From positions 75,065,718 to 75,129,717 of the forward strand of contig OY740765.1 of assembly GCA_963513935.1 (NCBI GenBank): a stretch of DNA of 64,000 nt, written 5' to 3'. The notes under the pieces were generated by a model. The model was given only the letters and a program-made list of their open reading frames with translations. It did not search any database and was not told where the DNA came from. This stretch comes from Aphrophora alni (Eukaryota > Arthropoda > Insecta > Hemiptera > Aphrophoridae). Of the stretch, positions 11,183 to 23,353 are shown piece by piece; position 1 is the first letter of the stretch, and each line of letters starts with the position of its first letter. The position numbers and the translations under genes are program-made.

Positions 11183-14100
11183 AGTATGACTTTGTAATTT
11201 GAGTGACCCTCAAAAATAAGGTAAACAATAAATAAACGTTTGTCTTTCATATTCCAGACCTAATAATAGTATTTTTTTAATCAATTAAAAACATTATTAA
11301 ATATTTAAAATATAGTTGTAAAGTTCCTGAATACAAATGTAGTGAAATTTGCGACCGGGCAAATATTAATATTGTGTCCAACTGTAAAATAAACAGTGAA
11401 TTGGCGCAGGTAGAAAAAACACACCATGTGACAACGTTGCATTACTCCCTCCTTACTAAGCATAAGTGAGTCATAACTAGATATCCACAGCCTATTTCTA
11501 CTATTTTTTTTTAAATTTGCTACTACCTAATATTGTTTGTTCGAATTTCTATAACTAACTATAAATGTTTATCTAGACAATCTCAAAACCAACCCCTCAG
11601 TTCTCCAACCATCAAATGTCAACCGATTCTTACTTCATAGAGCACAAGTTTATTTGTTGTTAAAATTATATAATATTTGTGATGCAATTTTCCCTTTTCT
11701 GTTCAAATATATATTCTTTTACTGCTACAGTACAAATATAAATACCATATTGTTCGTCATTAACAAATAAAAGTTTCACTCTCTTGTAATTGTTTTATAA
11801 AGTTAACAAGTTTTCAATATATACGACTTTAACATTTTAAAATGAAATCATTTTCAATTCTCGTATAAAACCTTACATGAAAAATGCGTTTATTAAATCT
11901 GAACTCAATATCATATATATTTCTAAAGTTATAATGTTATTTTATTTTTAAAAAATGGCGGATATTCGAAAACTAAGCACGATAGGATTATCCTACATGT
12001 TATAAAGCATTTAATGTATATATTGTCGTACTTAATCTGTTCTATTGAACTGTACTATTGAAGTTTTGATTGTTCTGAAGTTTGATTGAGTAATTTCAAC
12101 TTATTTGTCACAAACATTTCTTTTGGATGAGTTCGATACAGTTGTCAAAGAATTCTGATGATATTTAACCGTTTTTTAAATTCAATGTTTAATATAAATT
12201 ACTAAATCCATAATAAATCGAGAAATCGGAAAAGCTTTGAACCGATTTTTGGGGTTTCAAAACTCTGGCGAATTGAGTAGCTCGCGTAATTTTTGTTCAG
12301 TTTTCTTCAAATTGTTTAACATATCTTAAAACGAAGTTAGATAAAATATATTTCGTTTTTCACTGTTGGTCTCTTTAACTTCGATAAATAAAGAAATTTG
12401 TCAAAAAAAAAATCAACTATTTTAAGGCAAAATGTTTTTACGTGTTTCACAAATTGCTGAACAGTATTTTTTGTAAAGATAAAATGTGTAAATATTTGAT
12501 TAAACAATTCCTTGTAGACATCTTAGTTTAGTTCAGTTGAAGCTCGATGTGTTTTTTTCAGTAACACTCCTAACAAGCTCAGTGTGTTCCAATGAAGGAA
12601 GAACTACTTCCTGACACAATTCTTCAAATGTTGATGAGTAACCTTATAGGCTTACATGTGAACAAACCAACTGTGTGAACGGAAATATAGTTTATTCTCT
12701 GATGAGATGATAATTGTGAATAACATGCGTCCGTGATTCTGTTTTGAATGTGGGCTGGGGGGGGGGGTGTTTTTCTGTTCTTGTAAAACTGCAACCTCTA
12801 TTATTTTCACGGTGTCTCATTATTGTATTTTCAACATTGTTCTATTTAACACGAATCTTAAAAACAACAAACGTACTTTCTTTGTAGAATCTTAATTAAT
12901 TTAGTATTATAAATAGCCTTTCCTAAATAAATTGAAATCTTTAGGCTTATTAAAAAAAAAATAAATAACGAGATTTAGATTCGAACCAACTACCTAAGAT
13001 TTAGAAAAACAAAGATTAATATAGTTCCTCTATATAATAAAAATAAAGTCGTCTTTAGACTTCACTCTGGCTGTCTATTTTTCCGTTTTCAGGATAATAT
13101 TGTGAACTAGAGAAATTACCAAATTTGTGCTTTAACTAATAACTACAGTACTGTAATTCATTTATTGCTAAAATTAAATATAAATATAAGACACCACAAT
13201 TAAAGATCCTTTACGAAAGTGCTATCCTTCTGCGCCAAAGAAGCCTATAACTATGACCATACATAGGTTATTGAAATAAGTTATTGGAATTTTTGAGTTC
13301 TCCAATATTCTGCTCGAGTTGTTGAATAGCTATAGTACGATTTATTGTTTAAAAACTTTGAAATATTTTCCAGGACTTCTTCAACTTTAACGTCATGTAA
13401 TTTGTTGTGCCTCCCACCTCTGACTCATCCAATTTAAATTTAGTACTTTAAAAAAAAATCCTTACCTATATAACACTCTTAAAGTGTGCTTCAATATATA
13501 CATACACACAAACTTTCTTATTTAACAAGAAACAGTTCTTAGACAAAGTTCGTTATTGTTTTGATCCATTCACTTGTTTATAATTAATATGTAACAGTAG
13601 TAATATTAATTATCTTAATTAAAAAATGGCATCGTTATTACTAAGAAAATCAAGATTCCTAAAATGTAAAAGGCATACGCTATTTTTAATTGTTGGCAAT
13701 ATGAATTGGGATAGTGTTCGCTTTCTTTAAGTCTAAAGGAATTTTAAAAACAATGATTTTCCCGAAAAGATAAAACGTCAGGCTCATTTAAAATATATAA
13801 ATGTCTCTTAGTGTCATAAAACTAAGAGAGGCTAGGTTAGTCTTAACGCCCTGGCTACCTGAACCTCAACATAGCAGTTAAGACAAAATAATTCCTGATA
13901 ATGAGAGAGCTGTAATGGTCAGTCACAATATTTTTAGAAAACATAAATTAAAGACTACCGTAGAAACCTTTCTATCAAACTTTCCTAAAATAAATTTTAG
14001 TTTTATTTATGTTACAAATTCACACACATATAAAAGAAAACAAAGATATACATTTTCGGTTTAAAAGACAAATTTTTACGTCAGTCGTGAATTCTTTCCT

Positions 14101-15390
14101 AGCTATTTATAATTTTTAACAGTTTTAGAAGTCAGTTTCTTTCGATTGAGTACATCAATAACAGTTATTACAATCCACCTCAATGTAAAAAAGGTAAACG
14201 GTAATTTTTTGGCAATCTATAATCACAAATCCCTAATATTTTTAGTAAAAGGATATAGGTTTTAAATTCGATCCTGACCATTCTGTTCCGGTTAAACCAA
14301 AGTTCTGTGGAAAGAAGTATTTATTCCATAACAATAATAATTATAACCTTAAACGGTCCTAATGTGCGATAACTTTTAGTTGAAATTTAAGCGTTTTAAA
14401 TATTGTGCTGAAATTTGATACTGTCTCAATAATATGTGTTTAAAATAATAATGAAATATAAATGTCCAAAATTTAAAAGATTAGGATTAAAATTGGATTT
14501 AATTTTTATTATTGAAATATTTTCATACTGATTGTATTGAATTTTTTGTATAAATGTAATTGCACTGCATTAAAGACAACAGATACTAGGCATTGGAGAC
14601 ATTAGTCTAAAACCGTTAACAAAACGTTTAGTTTCTTTTATATATCAACACACTGTAGCCCCTTTGTTTTATTAGGGGCAGAGGCTACCTGAACGACTAC
14701 TAGACTGCTAATTTTGCAGCTTGGTCAATTTTTATGTCTACAATCAATGAAACATGAAGTAATACAACAAAATATAATGTTAGGTATACTCTAAACATAT
14801 ACTCAATAATAAACATAAACTCTTGATGTTAGATCAATTTGGACGATGATCATAGATCATATCTGATTGACGTTTATGCAACCGGCCACTACATACCGGC
14901 CACCAAGTCAATGCTAAATATTACAAGGAAAGAAGATTTGTAGCATTATTTCGTAAAAATTCGGTATCTAGCCCTCATAATTAGTTATAGATTTGGTTGT
15001 TAATACATTTTCCTAAGTAGGCCTTTGTCGTTTAAAATAGCAATTTCAATATATTTATTAATTAATTTTATATTATATAAATGTTATACTAATCAATGTA
15101 ATATAATATATTTTTAATATCTCCAAAAAGTTTACATTTCTACTGTGTTTTTAGAATATACACATTTTGTCTGAATAGAGATAAATTTATACGAAGAAAA
15201 ACTACAATCTCAATCTCTCTTTTTTTAAAAGTAGAAATGTCTTTCAATTTTTTATTAATAGATTACCATAGGGCAAAAAAAGGATGTGATGTAATATTTA
15301 TAGAGTGGGTTGGTTTTTATTTATTTATATTTTTAACTTAAATGAAGTCAATGAATACGTATTCAAAGGTGACGATAGTCTTGCTTCCTT
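11183..15390. other. 4.2 kb of AT-rich DNA without recognisable gene
   Basis: No family-like frame, obvious tandem array or terminal inverted repeat was found. There is a short G run near 12756. Diverged repeats below my detection are possible. Confidence 0.4.
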
Positions 15391-15393
15391 TCC

Positions 15394-15660
15394 ACTAGAT
15401 GCAAGTAATAAATCAGAAATAAAGTAAGTACTATACAGTATATAGAGTTAAACCGTTAACTTTTTGCGAGATGACAACGTCAGACACAATTGTCACACAT
15501 TAACAATAAGCCAGATAAACCATCAAGTTTTACTAGATGTAAGGGATAAATCAAAAATAAAGTAAACACTATAGAGTATGTAAAGTTACGCCGATAACTT
15601 TTGTAAGATTAAAAAGTCAGACCCATATGTTACACATTAACAATAAGCCAGATAAACCAT
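15394..15660 (+). repeat. 138-bp tandem duplication
   Basis: Two diverged copies begin ACTAGATG at 15394 and 15532. Each ends with CAATAAGCCAGATAAACCAT. Confidence 0.85.
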
Positions 15661-15886
15661 AGGGACAAACTTTAAAGTATTGCGGCATAAGTCTCAAAGA
15701 TTCCTGTTTTTCTCACTGTCAATTATACGTAGCTTGATCTCGAGTAGGAAATCCGAAAAATTTGTATAACATACCCCCAGATAACAAAAGGAAAAATGTT
15801 GTTTATAAACAAGAATTTTAAATAGTTAGAATGTTTTCAATAAAAAGCTTTTACTTCTTATATTTTGAGGTTTCCAATAGTAATTC
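15661..15886. other. Spacer between tandem arrays
   Basis: Nothing recognisable is present in this short spacer. Confidence 0.4.
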
Positions 15887-16710
15887 AATAAAAACCTTCT
15901 CCTTAAAATAATTCATGTGTGTGCCAATTTTCATGTTAATCGGTCAAACGGTGTCTTAGTATTAATGTTAGACTGGGTAAGTAACATGATGATGTTTATA
16001 ATAATTAGATAAAAACCTTCTCCATGAAATAATACATGTGTGTGCTAATTTTCATGTTAATCGGTCAAACAGTGTCTCAGTATTAATGTTAGACTGGGTA
16101 AGTAACATTATGATGTTTATAATAATTAGATAAAAACCTTCTCCATGAAATAATACATGTGTGTGCCAATTTTCATGTTAATCGGTCATACGGTGTCTTA
16201 GTATTAATGTTAGACTGGGTAAGTAACAAGCTGATGTTTATAATAATTAGATAAAAACCTTCTCCATGAAATAATACATGTGTGTGCCAATTTTCATGTT
16301 AATCGGTCAAACAGTGTCTTAGTATTAATGTTAGACTGGGTAAGTAACCAGATGATGTTTATAATAATTAGATAAAAACCTTCTCCATGAAATAATACAT
16401 GTGTGTGCCAATTTTCATGTTAATCGGTCAAACAGTGTCTTAGTATTAATGTTAGACTGGGTAAGTAACATGATAGCGTTTATAATAATTAGATAAAAAC
16501 ATTCTACATTAATGAGTTAAATGAGTTTGAAAATTTTCTTCGTAATCTGTCAAACGGTGTCATAGTATTATTGTTGGGCTGGGGTAAGTAACATTATGGT
16601 TTTATAATAATTAGGGAAAATGAAAAAAAAAACATATTGGCCGATTTTTATGGTGATCGGTCAAACGGTGTCTTAATATTAATGTTGCGCTGGGTAAGTT
16701 GCGTAATAGC
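15887..16710 (+). repeat. 121-bp tandem array, about 7 units
   Basis: The landmark GACTGGGTAAGTAAC recurs at 15971, 16092, 16213, 16334 and 16455, exactly 121 bp apart. Diverged units follow near 16576 and 16689. Each unit carries CCAATTTTCATGTTAATCGG, a phrase resembling the 3' tail repeats of RTE-type LINEs, which may be its source. The central four units are nearly identical; the outer ones are decayed, as expected from unequal exchange. Confidence 0.95.
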
Positions 16711-18600
16711 GTTTATTAGTTCGATAAATTATCTAAATCAATAAATATGGTATTAAATAATCTAGATTGTTTTTTATCTATAGAAAAAAAGTCTAGTTAA
16801 AATATTATCGTGTGTTTCCACCCACAAGTCTATAGAAAAAGTCGTCATACAAAATTTGATGTTAATTGTTTATTTTCCATCGATTTAAACTAAAATAAAC
16901 CAAATTTTTAATGCCAATTGCAGAGAGAAATTTAGGGAGATAACAAAAATGAGAGTATAGAAGAAGGGAAAATGTTGGGGACAAGACAATGTTGGCAGCA
17001 TTTGTTGCAAAAATCCGTGTTATGTTAACTTATGTTAAGGGGACAGTAAGCTATATATACTCTTGATGAGAATACACTGTCCTCCTAATATTCAGAGGAC
17101 AGTAACTGTGCTCTGAACATGAGTATATATGCGAAAAATGTCCTCTGATCAAGAGCGAGAATGTCTTAAACACTAAATGTCTCAAACAAATAGTGAGGCA
17201 AAATATCATGATTTTGAAAAAAACACAAAATACGCGACTACAGCCAAACGGTTGAGATCGGACATGGGTCCATATGAACTTTTTTATTCCATTTAGTGAG
17301 TAGAACATACTGGCGAAGTTAATGGTGTCAGTAGAAACTCACCCTGTATATATATAGGGTCTATCATTGTTAGGTTAAACTTTGTGCCAAGTTCAAACTG
17401 AATCGGTCAAACTGTTCTCTAGGTATAAATCATTTTGGAAAAGAAACAAAATGGCGGATGTCTGGAAAACGAAGCTTTTCTGGCCCTAGGTACATATGAA
17501 CAACTTTGATTTTTTTTAGGTGGACCCCTATCATCTTCTGAAGTTGTGCCAAACTCTCGCAAAACACCCTGTATGCTAAACAATTAAAGCGTTTAATACA
17601 ACCTAATCTACTGTATTTGAATAAGTAAGCAAATTCATATGTAACTGAAAACGAGTAAAACTGAATGGTATTAACCTAATATGAACATAATATAGGGTTA
17701 CCGTAACTCGACTTATTTCCGGCGGGATGTGATAGGTGACTAATGAACAACAAATGTAACGGCTTTGTAGCGCGCACTAGAATGGTTAATTTATAGTATA
17801 GATTAATTTTTTTGGACACAAGTTTAGGACTCCAACTTCTCTACAAAGTGTGCACTTGTTTCGTAAAATTCATTGTTAAATTGATATTTTGGAAATTATT
17901 AATCTACAACTTTTGAGCTGCTCGTCTCTTAGTATTTGAACAAAAATGTGTTTGTATATTGTTCAATTGCACATATGTCAAATTACATTGGTGGATTACT
18001 AGGAAAGTTGTAGGGTAGTTTTTATTTCTTCCCCTCTCTATGTTTTTTGGGGTGCTGAATCCGAATCTGAGGTTTGCTTACAAAATTTCGTGACGCAACA
18101 TTGACAAAAATGCAAAAAAGGTAAAAAATCTCATTCTTGCAGGTTTTCTCTATTCTTCAATAACCTCTCTAGCATACTCAAAATGAAAGAATATAAAATT
18201 GCCTACATATTTTACTATTTAGGTTATTTCTCCGACGAACCGTTCGGGCTCAAAAAACCCACTTTTCCACACCAACACTCAATTTTACTATCAAAACTTT
18301 CATTTAGTGAATTCCTCCTACTTTTAAGGTGAATACATACATATAGGCTGGGTTCAACTGTTATGCCATCTATTATAAAAAAAAAAGTTATCTAAGTATC
18401 CTAGTACATTCGTACAAGCCTTGACCAAGTTTAGGCATAGCTTAATCAATCTTTCCATAAATTATGTTTTTATAAAGAATTAATTTGTTCTTCAGTACAG
18501 AATAATGGGATCTAGTAAAAAAAGTTGTAATTCCAACGAAAAATCTGGAAACATTACATGGGACTATTGTTATATTGTATTGTGTTACATATGATTATAT
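16711..18600. other. Non-coding sequence with a fold-back at 17051-17129
   Basis: Apart from a nested palindrome (inner arms ACTGTCCTC at 17076 and GAGGACAGT at 17095; outer arms TATATACTC and GAGTATATA), nothing is recognised. The open frame over 17051-17308 on the minus strand is unlike any family I know. Confidence 0.5.
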
Positions 18601-18601
18601 A

Positions 18602-18756
18602 CAGGATGCCCCCGAACTCTCTGGTCCCCTTTTGTGGATTTGTTATACAGACGAAAAAGTAAGCACCGTTGACCTATGTTTATATTGTGAAATTTGTTTG
18701 TCTCGATTCCAGGAACAAATCCACAAAAGGGGACCAGAGATTTCGAGGGCATCCTG
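18602..18756. mobile_element. 155-bp hairpin MITE with TA target duplication
   Basis: The left arm 18602-18644 starts CAGGATGCCCCCGAACTCTC; the right arm 18714-18756 is its near-perfect reverse complement. About 70 bp of loop separate them. TA flanks both ends (18600-18601 and 18757-18758). The size, CAGG...CCTG ends and TA duplication fit a mariner-type MITE. The frames on both strands through it are by-products of the hairpin. Confidence 0.9.
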
Positions 18757-19188
18757 TATATTTGCAATTTATAATATAGCAGTTGTATGTATTAATACTA
18801 TTATCTAAAGCACAAATAACAAGATAGGTTAATAAGGTCGGTTCCACTAAAGGGCCTAGGGAAAATTTGTATTATCTGTTTCCATAAACGTGACGATCCT
18901 AAGGTGGCCATTAGCAAACTTTTTTTTTTACATGTAGTAAGGGCGTGTAATTTCGGGAGTGTTTGTGAAAAAAACATATTTACTTATATTTATAGGTTTG
19001 TCATTAACGCATGCTTTTAACAGAACCAATTAGTGAAAACCCGGTGGTCCTTTATGGCCGTTCAGGTTCAAAACCTTTCTATAAGTTAGGTGGTTTATGA
19101 TATTTGTTAAGTGTGAGGATTTCCCAGTGTATTTTGCCGAATATCTCAATTTCTTGTCTTTCAATGCCCAGACAGTAAATGCCATAAG
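18757..19188. other. Sequence without recognisable gene
   Basis: No feature was identified in this AT-rich stretch. Confidence 0.4.
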
Positions 19189-19515
19189 GCTGGGAAAAGT
19201 ACTATGACATGTGTTTTGTTGTTAAACACTACAAAAAGTAACTGTTTAGGCTGCTGAATTAATTTAAGACACTTTTCTGCTTAATCGCATAACTACTATT
19301 AGGACTGTACAGTATAACATACATTTTAGGGCTGGGAAAAGTACTATGACATGTGTTTTGTTGTTCAACACTACCAAAAGTAACTGTTTAGGCTGCTGAA
19401 TTAATTTAAGACACTTTTCTGCTTAATCGCATAACTACTATTAGGACTGTACAGTATAACATACATTTTATGGCTGGGAAAAGTACTATGACGTGTGTTT
19501 TGTTGTTAAACAAAT
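19189..19515 (+). repeat. 141-bp tandem repeat, about 2.3 units
   Basis: GGCTGGGAAAAGTACTATGA recurs at 19189, 19330 and 19472. The first two units are almost identical throughout and the third stops after about 45 bp. Confidence 0.95.
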
Positions 19516-20160
19516 TTAACAATTTAACAAATTTAAACAAAAATAAAGCATGCCTAATTGACATGCTTGGTGCAAATTTGTTTGAAATCGATCGAATATT
19601 TTTCTCTCTAGCTTTTTATACATACAGACATACAGACAGACATTTTGTAAAAACCATTTTTTTGGACTCAGGGGGTCCCAAAACGGGTATATCCACAAAA
19701 ATCTCATCATCGATTTTTTTTTGCGATCACTATACTTTCTCTATACTATAGTATAGTGTGAAGGTAAAATGGTAACTAGTTAAAATATAGTTTTATTTAT
19801 AAACTTGAAAAAATAAATACCGTAGCCTACTTGTTTGTAGAAATAAATGTAACTATTTTCGTCTTCTGATTAATAATGTGTAACATATTTTAACATTCTG
19901 TTAACTATATTATGAAAACGAGGACAACGAATGGCTGAACGGGAGTTGTACCGCGAACAGAGGATTATGTACCCTCTAGTTATATTTAAAATAAATAGTT
20001 ACTTCATTAGTATTTGACAAACAATAGTATTAATGAAAGAAAGTAAGTGATATGACAAAATTATTAAATCAATTTTTTTTGTATTAAAACTATACAATAT
20101 TGTTATGTGACGCAAAATTTTACTCAAATAATGTTTCAGACAAAGTAATGTCAAAATTAA
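19516..20160. other. Sequence with a possible LINE 3' tail
   Basis: The stretch 19610-19745 (ACAGACAGAC, then a T-rich run, then GCGATCACTATACTTTC) resembles the A/T-biased 3' tails of insect RTE-type LINEs or SINEs. No coding sequence accompanies it. A weakly similar GTCTGTCTG stretch lies near 62920. Confidence 0.35.
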
Positions 20161-20164
20161 GTTT

Positions 20165-20584
20165 ATTGCAGAGCATAAGGTCTTCAAAAGGTTCTATTTA
20201 AATAATAGCAGGTCTTCAAAAGGTCTATAAAACACGATGACTTATACCATGGTGATAACAGGCATCAGAAAATAGAAATTAACAGGAACAGGCGTCAACT
20301 AAAGCCTTTAAAAGGTTACTTTTGTAACTGATCGTATAAGACTTCAATAGGTGGCATTTGTAACTGATCGTATATAAGCCTTCAAAATATCGTCTCCCGT
20401 ACATTTCACGCCAGGCACTCTAGGCATCCAAAAGGTTCGTCGACGTTTTTGCTTTATACAGAGGGCACAAAAGGTCGTTTTAGTGTATGAAAACAGACCT
20501 TTTGAATGCCTGAGTTCAAGCACTCCAGGCCTCCAATAGGTCGTCGCCCGTACCATTAGGCACTCGAAAGGTCTTATACATAAA

Positions 20585-20588
<4 letters not shown>
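20165..20588 (-). repeat. Right terminal repeat array of the large insertion
   Basis: Read on the minus strand it begins with the same terminal motif as the left end (from 20580, TGTATAAGACCTTTCGAGTG). It continues with many ACCTTTTGA/GGATGCCTG-type motifs and two copies of TATACGATCAGTTAC (around 20328-20373). The left array has the corresponding TATACGATCAG near 5800. The units are more scrambled here than in the left array. Confidence 0.85.

Positions 20589-20632
<44 letters not shown>
20587..20632. repeat. (TA)n microsatellite at right border of the large insertion
   Basis: About 45 bp of alternating TA lie between the terminal motif and the resumed MITE sequence (TTACTATTTTT at 20633). 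Confidence 0.95.
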
Positions 20633-20635
<3 letters not shown>

Positions 20636-20885
20636 CTATTTTTAGTAAATTCTTGAAAATAAAATGATCAAATTACCTTTTTTCGTAAATTTTTTTTAAT
20701 TTTGAAAATGTAACAATTTTTTTTTTTTTTTACTAAATATATTTACAAATATTACACAAAACTTTTGTATATCTTAGAAAAAGGTGGTAATCTTTTGGTT
20801 GATTTTGGATGATACAGGTTTTTCCTGAAAAATGATAACTTAGTTTTTGACATATAACATACTTACTCCAAAACCGTTTCAAACT

Positions 20886-20917
<32 letters not shown>

Positions 20918-21059
20918 TTTTTATACATAGATGAATTCTATGCATCTTTCTGAGAAAAATGATGTCTTATAAGTTAAGTTTTTTATAAAAATAATATATT
21001 TTATGAATTTTTTAAGAAAACAAAACCTTTAACATGCACTAGTTGTGCCAGTTCTAGGG
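20633..21059 (+). mobile_element. piggyBac-type TTAA MITE, right end of the split copy
   Basis: It resumes the family at the position where 3651-5716 stops. It contains the last monomer (AATTCTATGCATCTTTCTGA near 20933) and ends with the R terminus GTGCCAGTTCTAGGG followed by TTAA (21060-21063). A poly-T run fills 20886-20922; an apparent lysine-rich minus-strand frame over it is an artefact. Confidence 0.88.
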
Positions 21060-21063
21060 TTAA

Positions 21064-21665
21064 CCCTATAAATGGCGCATGTTAATGTTTCTTTTAAAAT
21101 TCATAAAAAATAGTAAAAGTGCATAGAATTTACCTGTGTAGTGAAAATTTTTTTATATGTTACGGTTTTGGAGTAAGTATTTTAATAGTAAAAAAATGAA
21201 GTTAGCGTTTTTCGGAAAAACCGATATAATCCATACAAACATTTTTTTAGAATTTTTCACAGATACCTACACAAAAGTTTTGTAATACATTTGTCAATAA
21301 ATGTTGATAAAAAAAAAGAAAATTGCCAACCTTTCATATTAAATTTTTTTTTTTCAAAATTAGTGAAAACGTTAGGCTTAATTTGAAAAAAAATCACCAA
21401 AAATAGTAATATTATTGAAAATGCAACTTCTTGGTATCATTTTTCTCAGGAAGGTGCATAGAATTTACTTATGTAATGAAAAAAAAAATACATGTAAAAA
21501 ATATTGAGTTATTTAGTCAGAAATCAAAAATTCATCCAAAAGCCGAAGCAAAAATTTCACAAAAATGGTATATTTACTAAAGATCAATTTTTTTTTTAAT
21601 ACATTCTGAGATTGGTAATATAGTTCTGGATAAAATGTGGTAAAAATAAAAAAAAAAATTGTATA
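21064..21665 (-). mobile_element. piggyBac-type TTAA MITE, right arm only, inverted
   Basis: It starts directly after the shared TTAA (21060-21063) with CCCTATAAATGGCGCATG, the reverse complement of an R end. It carries two monomers (TGCATAGAATT landmarks near 21120 and 21455). The L arm is missing; similarity fades near 21665. It abuts the neighbouring MITE R end to R end across a single TTAA. Confidence 0.8.
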
Positions 21666-23353
21666 CACTTAAACATTTACTTACTGTAGTGCAAACCTGT
21701 TTTGCAAATATCAATGATTCTCCAGTAAAAGATGATTAATTATTACAAATATGAAATCAAGATGAATAACGCAACAGTTTTAAATAATATTTATTAAATT
21801 GTCAGTAAATACATCATTTGTATGCATGTAATTCTCAAATAGCATTAGTTTTGTTTGAGCTTCAATAGACAACATTGTAAGGGTTAGGTCTACCCTCAGC
21901 TGTTGATAGACTAATACTAACCTAGATTAGAATAGGTTGTGATTTACAGAATACTGTACTTACTTAAATAATATAGGCTCCAACTTTTAAACATTTCAGT
22001 AACTAATAAACACTGTAGAAAATAGACATTGAAAGGACAATATAAGGATAACAAAACAATAAAATTAATAACAAGACAATGTTTAAAATAAAATCTTTAT
22101 ACCCTTTGGGCCATTCCACATGAAATGACAGTAAAAATTGCAAATTGGTAAAACTCTAGAAAACTGACACCAAGTATGTTGAACAATTACAATTTTTTAT
22201 TGAATATGTAAATATGTTATCTTGAGTGTAATTGTGAAATATTTTGTATTGGGACTAAAAAATTGTAGCCGTAGTTATTTTTTTTGAAAATTACGAATTG
22301 CGTATTGTAATACATTTGCATGTTCAAGATAGGAAATATAATGTTCTTTTTTTATCATGAAATATTTGTTTCATATCATATTAAATTTAAGAATTATTAC
22401 TATATTGTACAAATAATATAAAAAGTAACGCTTTTGTTTACCTTTTTATTCTTATTATATAAAAAGTTTTACAACCTTTTTAAAGTTTTAGGTGTGGTTA
22501 CATTCCTAGTTCCGCGAAACATTTGTTGTGAGGTTAACTTTTAGATGGTTGGGTTGGTTAAAGAAAAGTAGGCTATTATTATTATTATTATTTTAACTAT
22601 CCCAATAACCTAACTTGTATAGTGATAATTCATATGTTTAATGTGATATTAAACCAATATTTAACAGGAAAATTTGTTTCGATTTTCCTAATAATATAGC
22701 AATTGTAGAAGTATCAAAAAACATTGACATTATAAAAGATTTTAAAATGATTAATAAAAGCGGAATAAAGTTTCTATATTCTTAGATGCAAATTATAATT
22801 TTCAAAAAATTGTTAAATCTATTGTCTAACGCAGTACAATTTTAATGTAGAACTTTCTATAGTTTAATTTATAGAACTTTAATTCTATACTATTCTCTAA
22901 ATACTAACTTATAAATAATACTAAATACTAAAAATTCTATTTGACTTAATCCTACGTACAATGGTTGGAAATTCACTTAATATATTCAAATCTGTAACGA
23001 AAAAAAACATAAAAATCACCGAATATAAAGAAAGCCTTGTTAGAGGACTGTTCAAGAAAGATATTGACATAAGTCCACAGATTAAGAGAAATAATAAGGG
23101 TTTTACAATACATTAACCCAACCATATTGAAAATTATTGAGCATTTGCCAGGGGCCATGAGTACCATGCATGGTACTCAGGTAAAAAATAGCTAATTTAA
23201 GGGGTAAAAGTTATAAAACTACAAATTAAAAGATTATACAATACCACAAAATGAATGAATCCATTATTGAATTTAAAAATATGGTGGCCTCAGGGAACAA
23301 GAATGAAAATCCATATATGGTACTCGTGGCAGTCAACTAGTTAAAAAATATTT
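21666..23353. other. AT-rich sequence without recognisable gene
   Basis: No feature was identified. It would contain the 3' untranslated region and downstream flank of the minus-strand gene ending at 23354. Confidence 0.4.

Larger units (their letters stand above)
5717..20632. mobile_element. Large TA-targeting insertion (about 14.9 kb) with inverted repeat arrays at both ends; superfamily unknown
   Basis: The interval separates two colinear parts of one TTAA MITE and begins and ends in (TA)n. Just inside the (TA)n runs are inverted ends matching at 21 of 22 positions: 5753-5774 on the plus strand and 20580-20559 on the minus strand, each starting TGTATAAGACCTTT. Behind each lie several hundred bases of the same short motifs (ACCTTTTGAGTGCCTG and TATACGATCAG) in arrayed form, inverted between the two sides. 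Inside lie a decayed Ulp1-like protease plus PIF1-like helicase gene (8744-10341), a LINE fragment, tandem arrays of 78, 138, 121 and 141 bp units and a hairpin MITE. The boundaries are seen; that it moved as one unit is inferred. No DDE transposase, recombinase or polymerase was recognised inside. Confidence 0.6.

Noticed and set aside
15887..16710. CRISPR-like regular array
   Set aside because: Units of 121 bp are repeated throughout, with no unique spacers; this is a eukaryotic tandem repeat.
18575..18808. Overlapping frames on both strands
   Set aside because: Both arise from the hairpin MITE arms.
20733..20945. Minus-strand frame with a long lysine run
   Set aside because: It is made by the poly-T tract at 20886-20922 inside the TTAA MITE.
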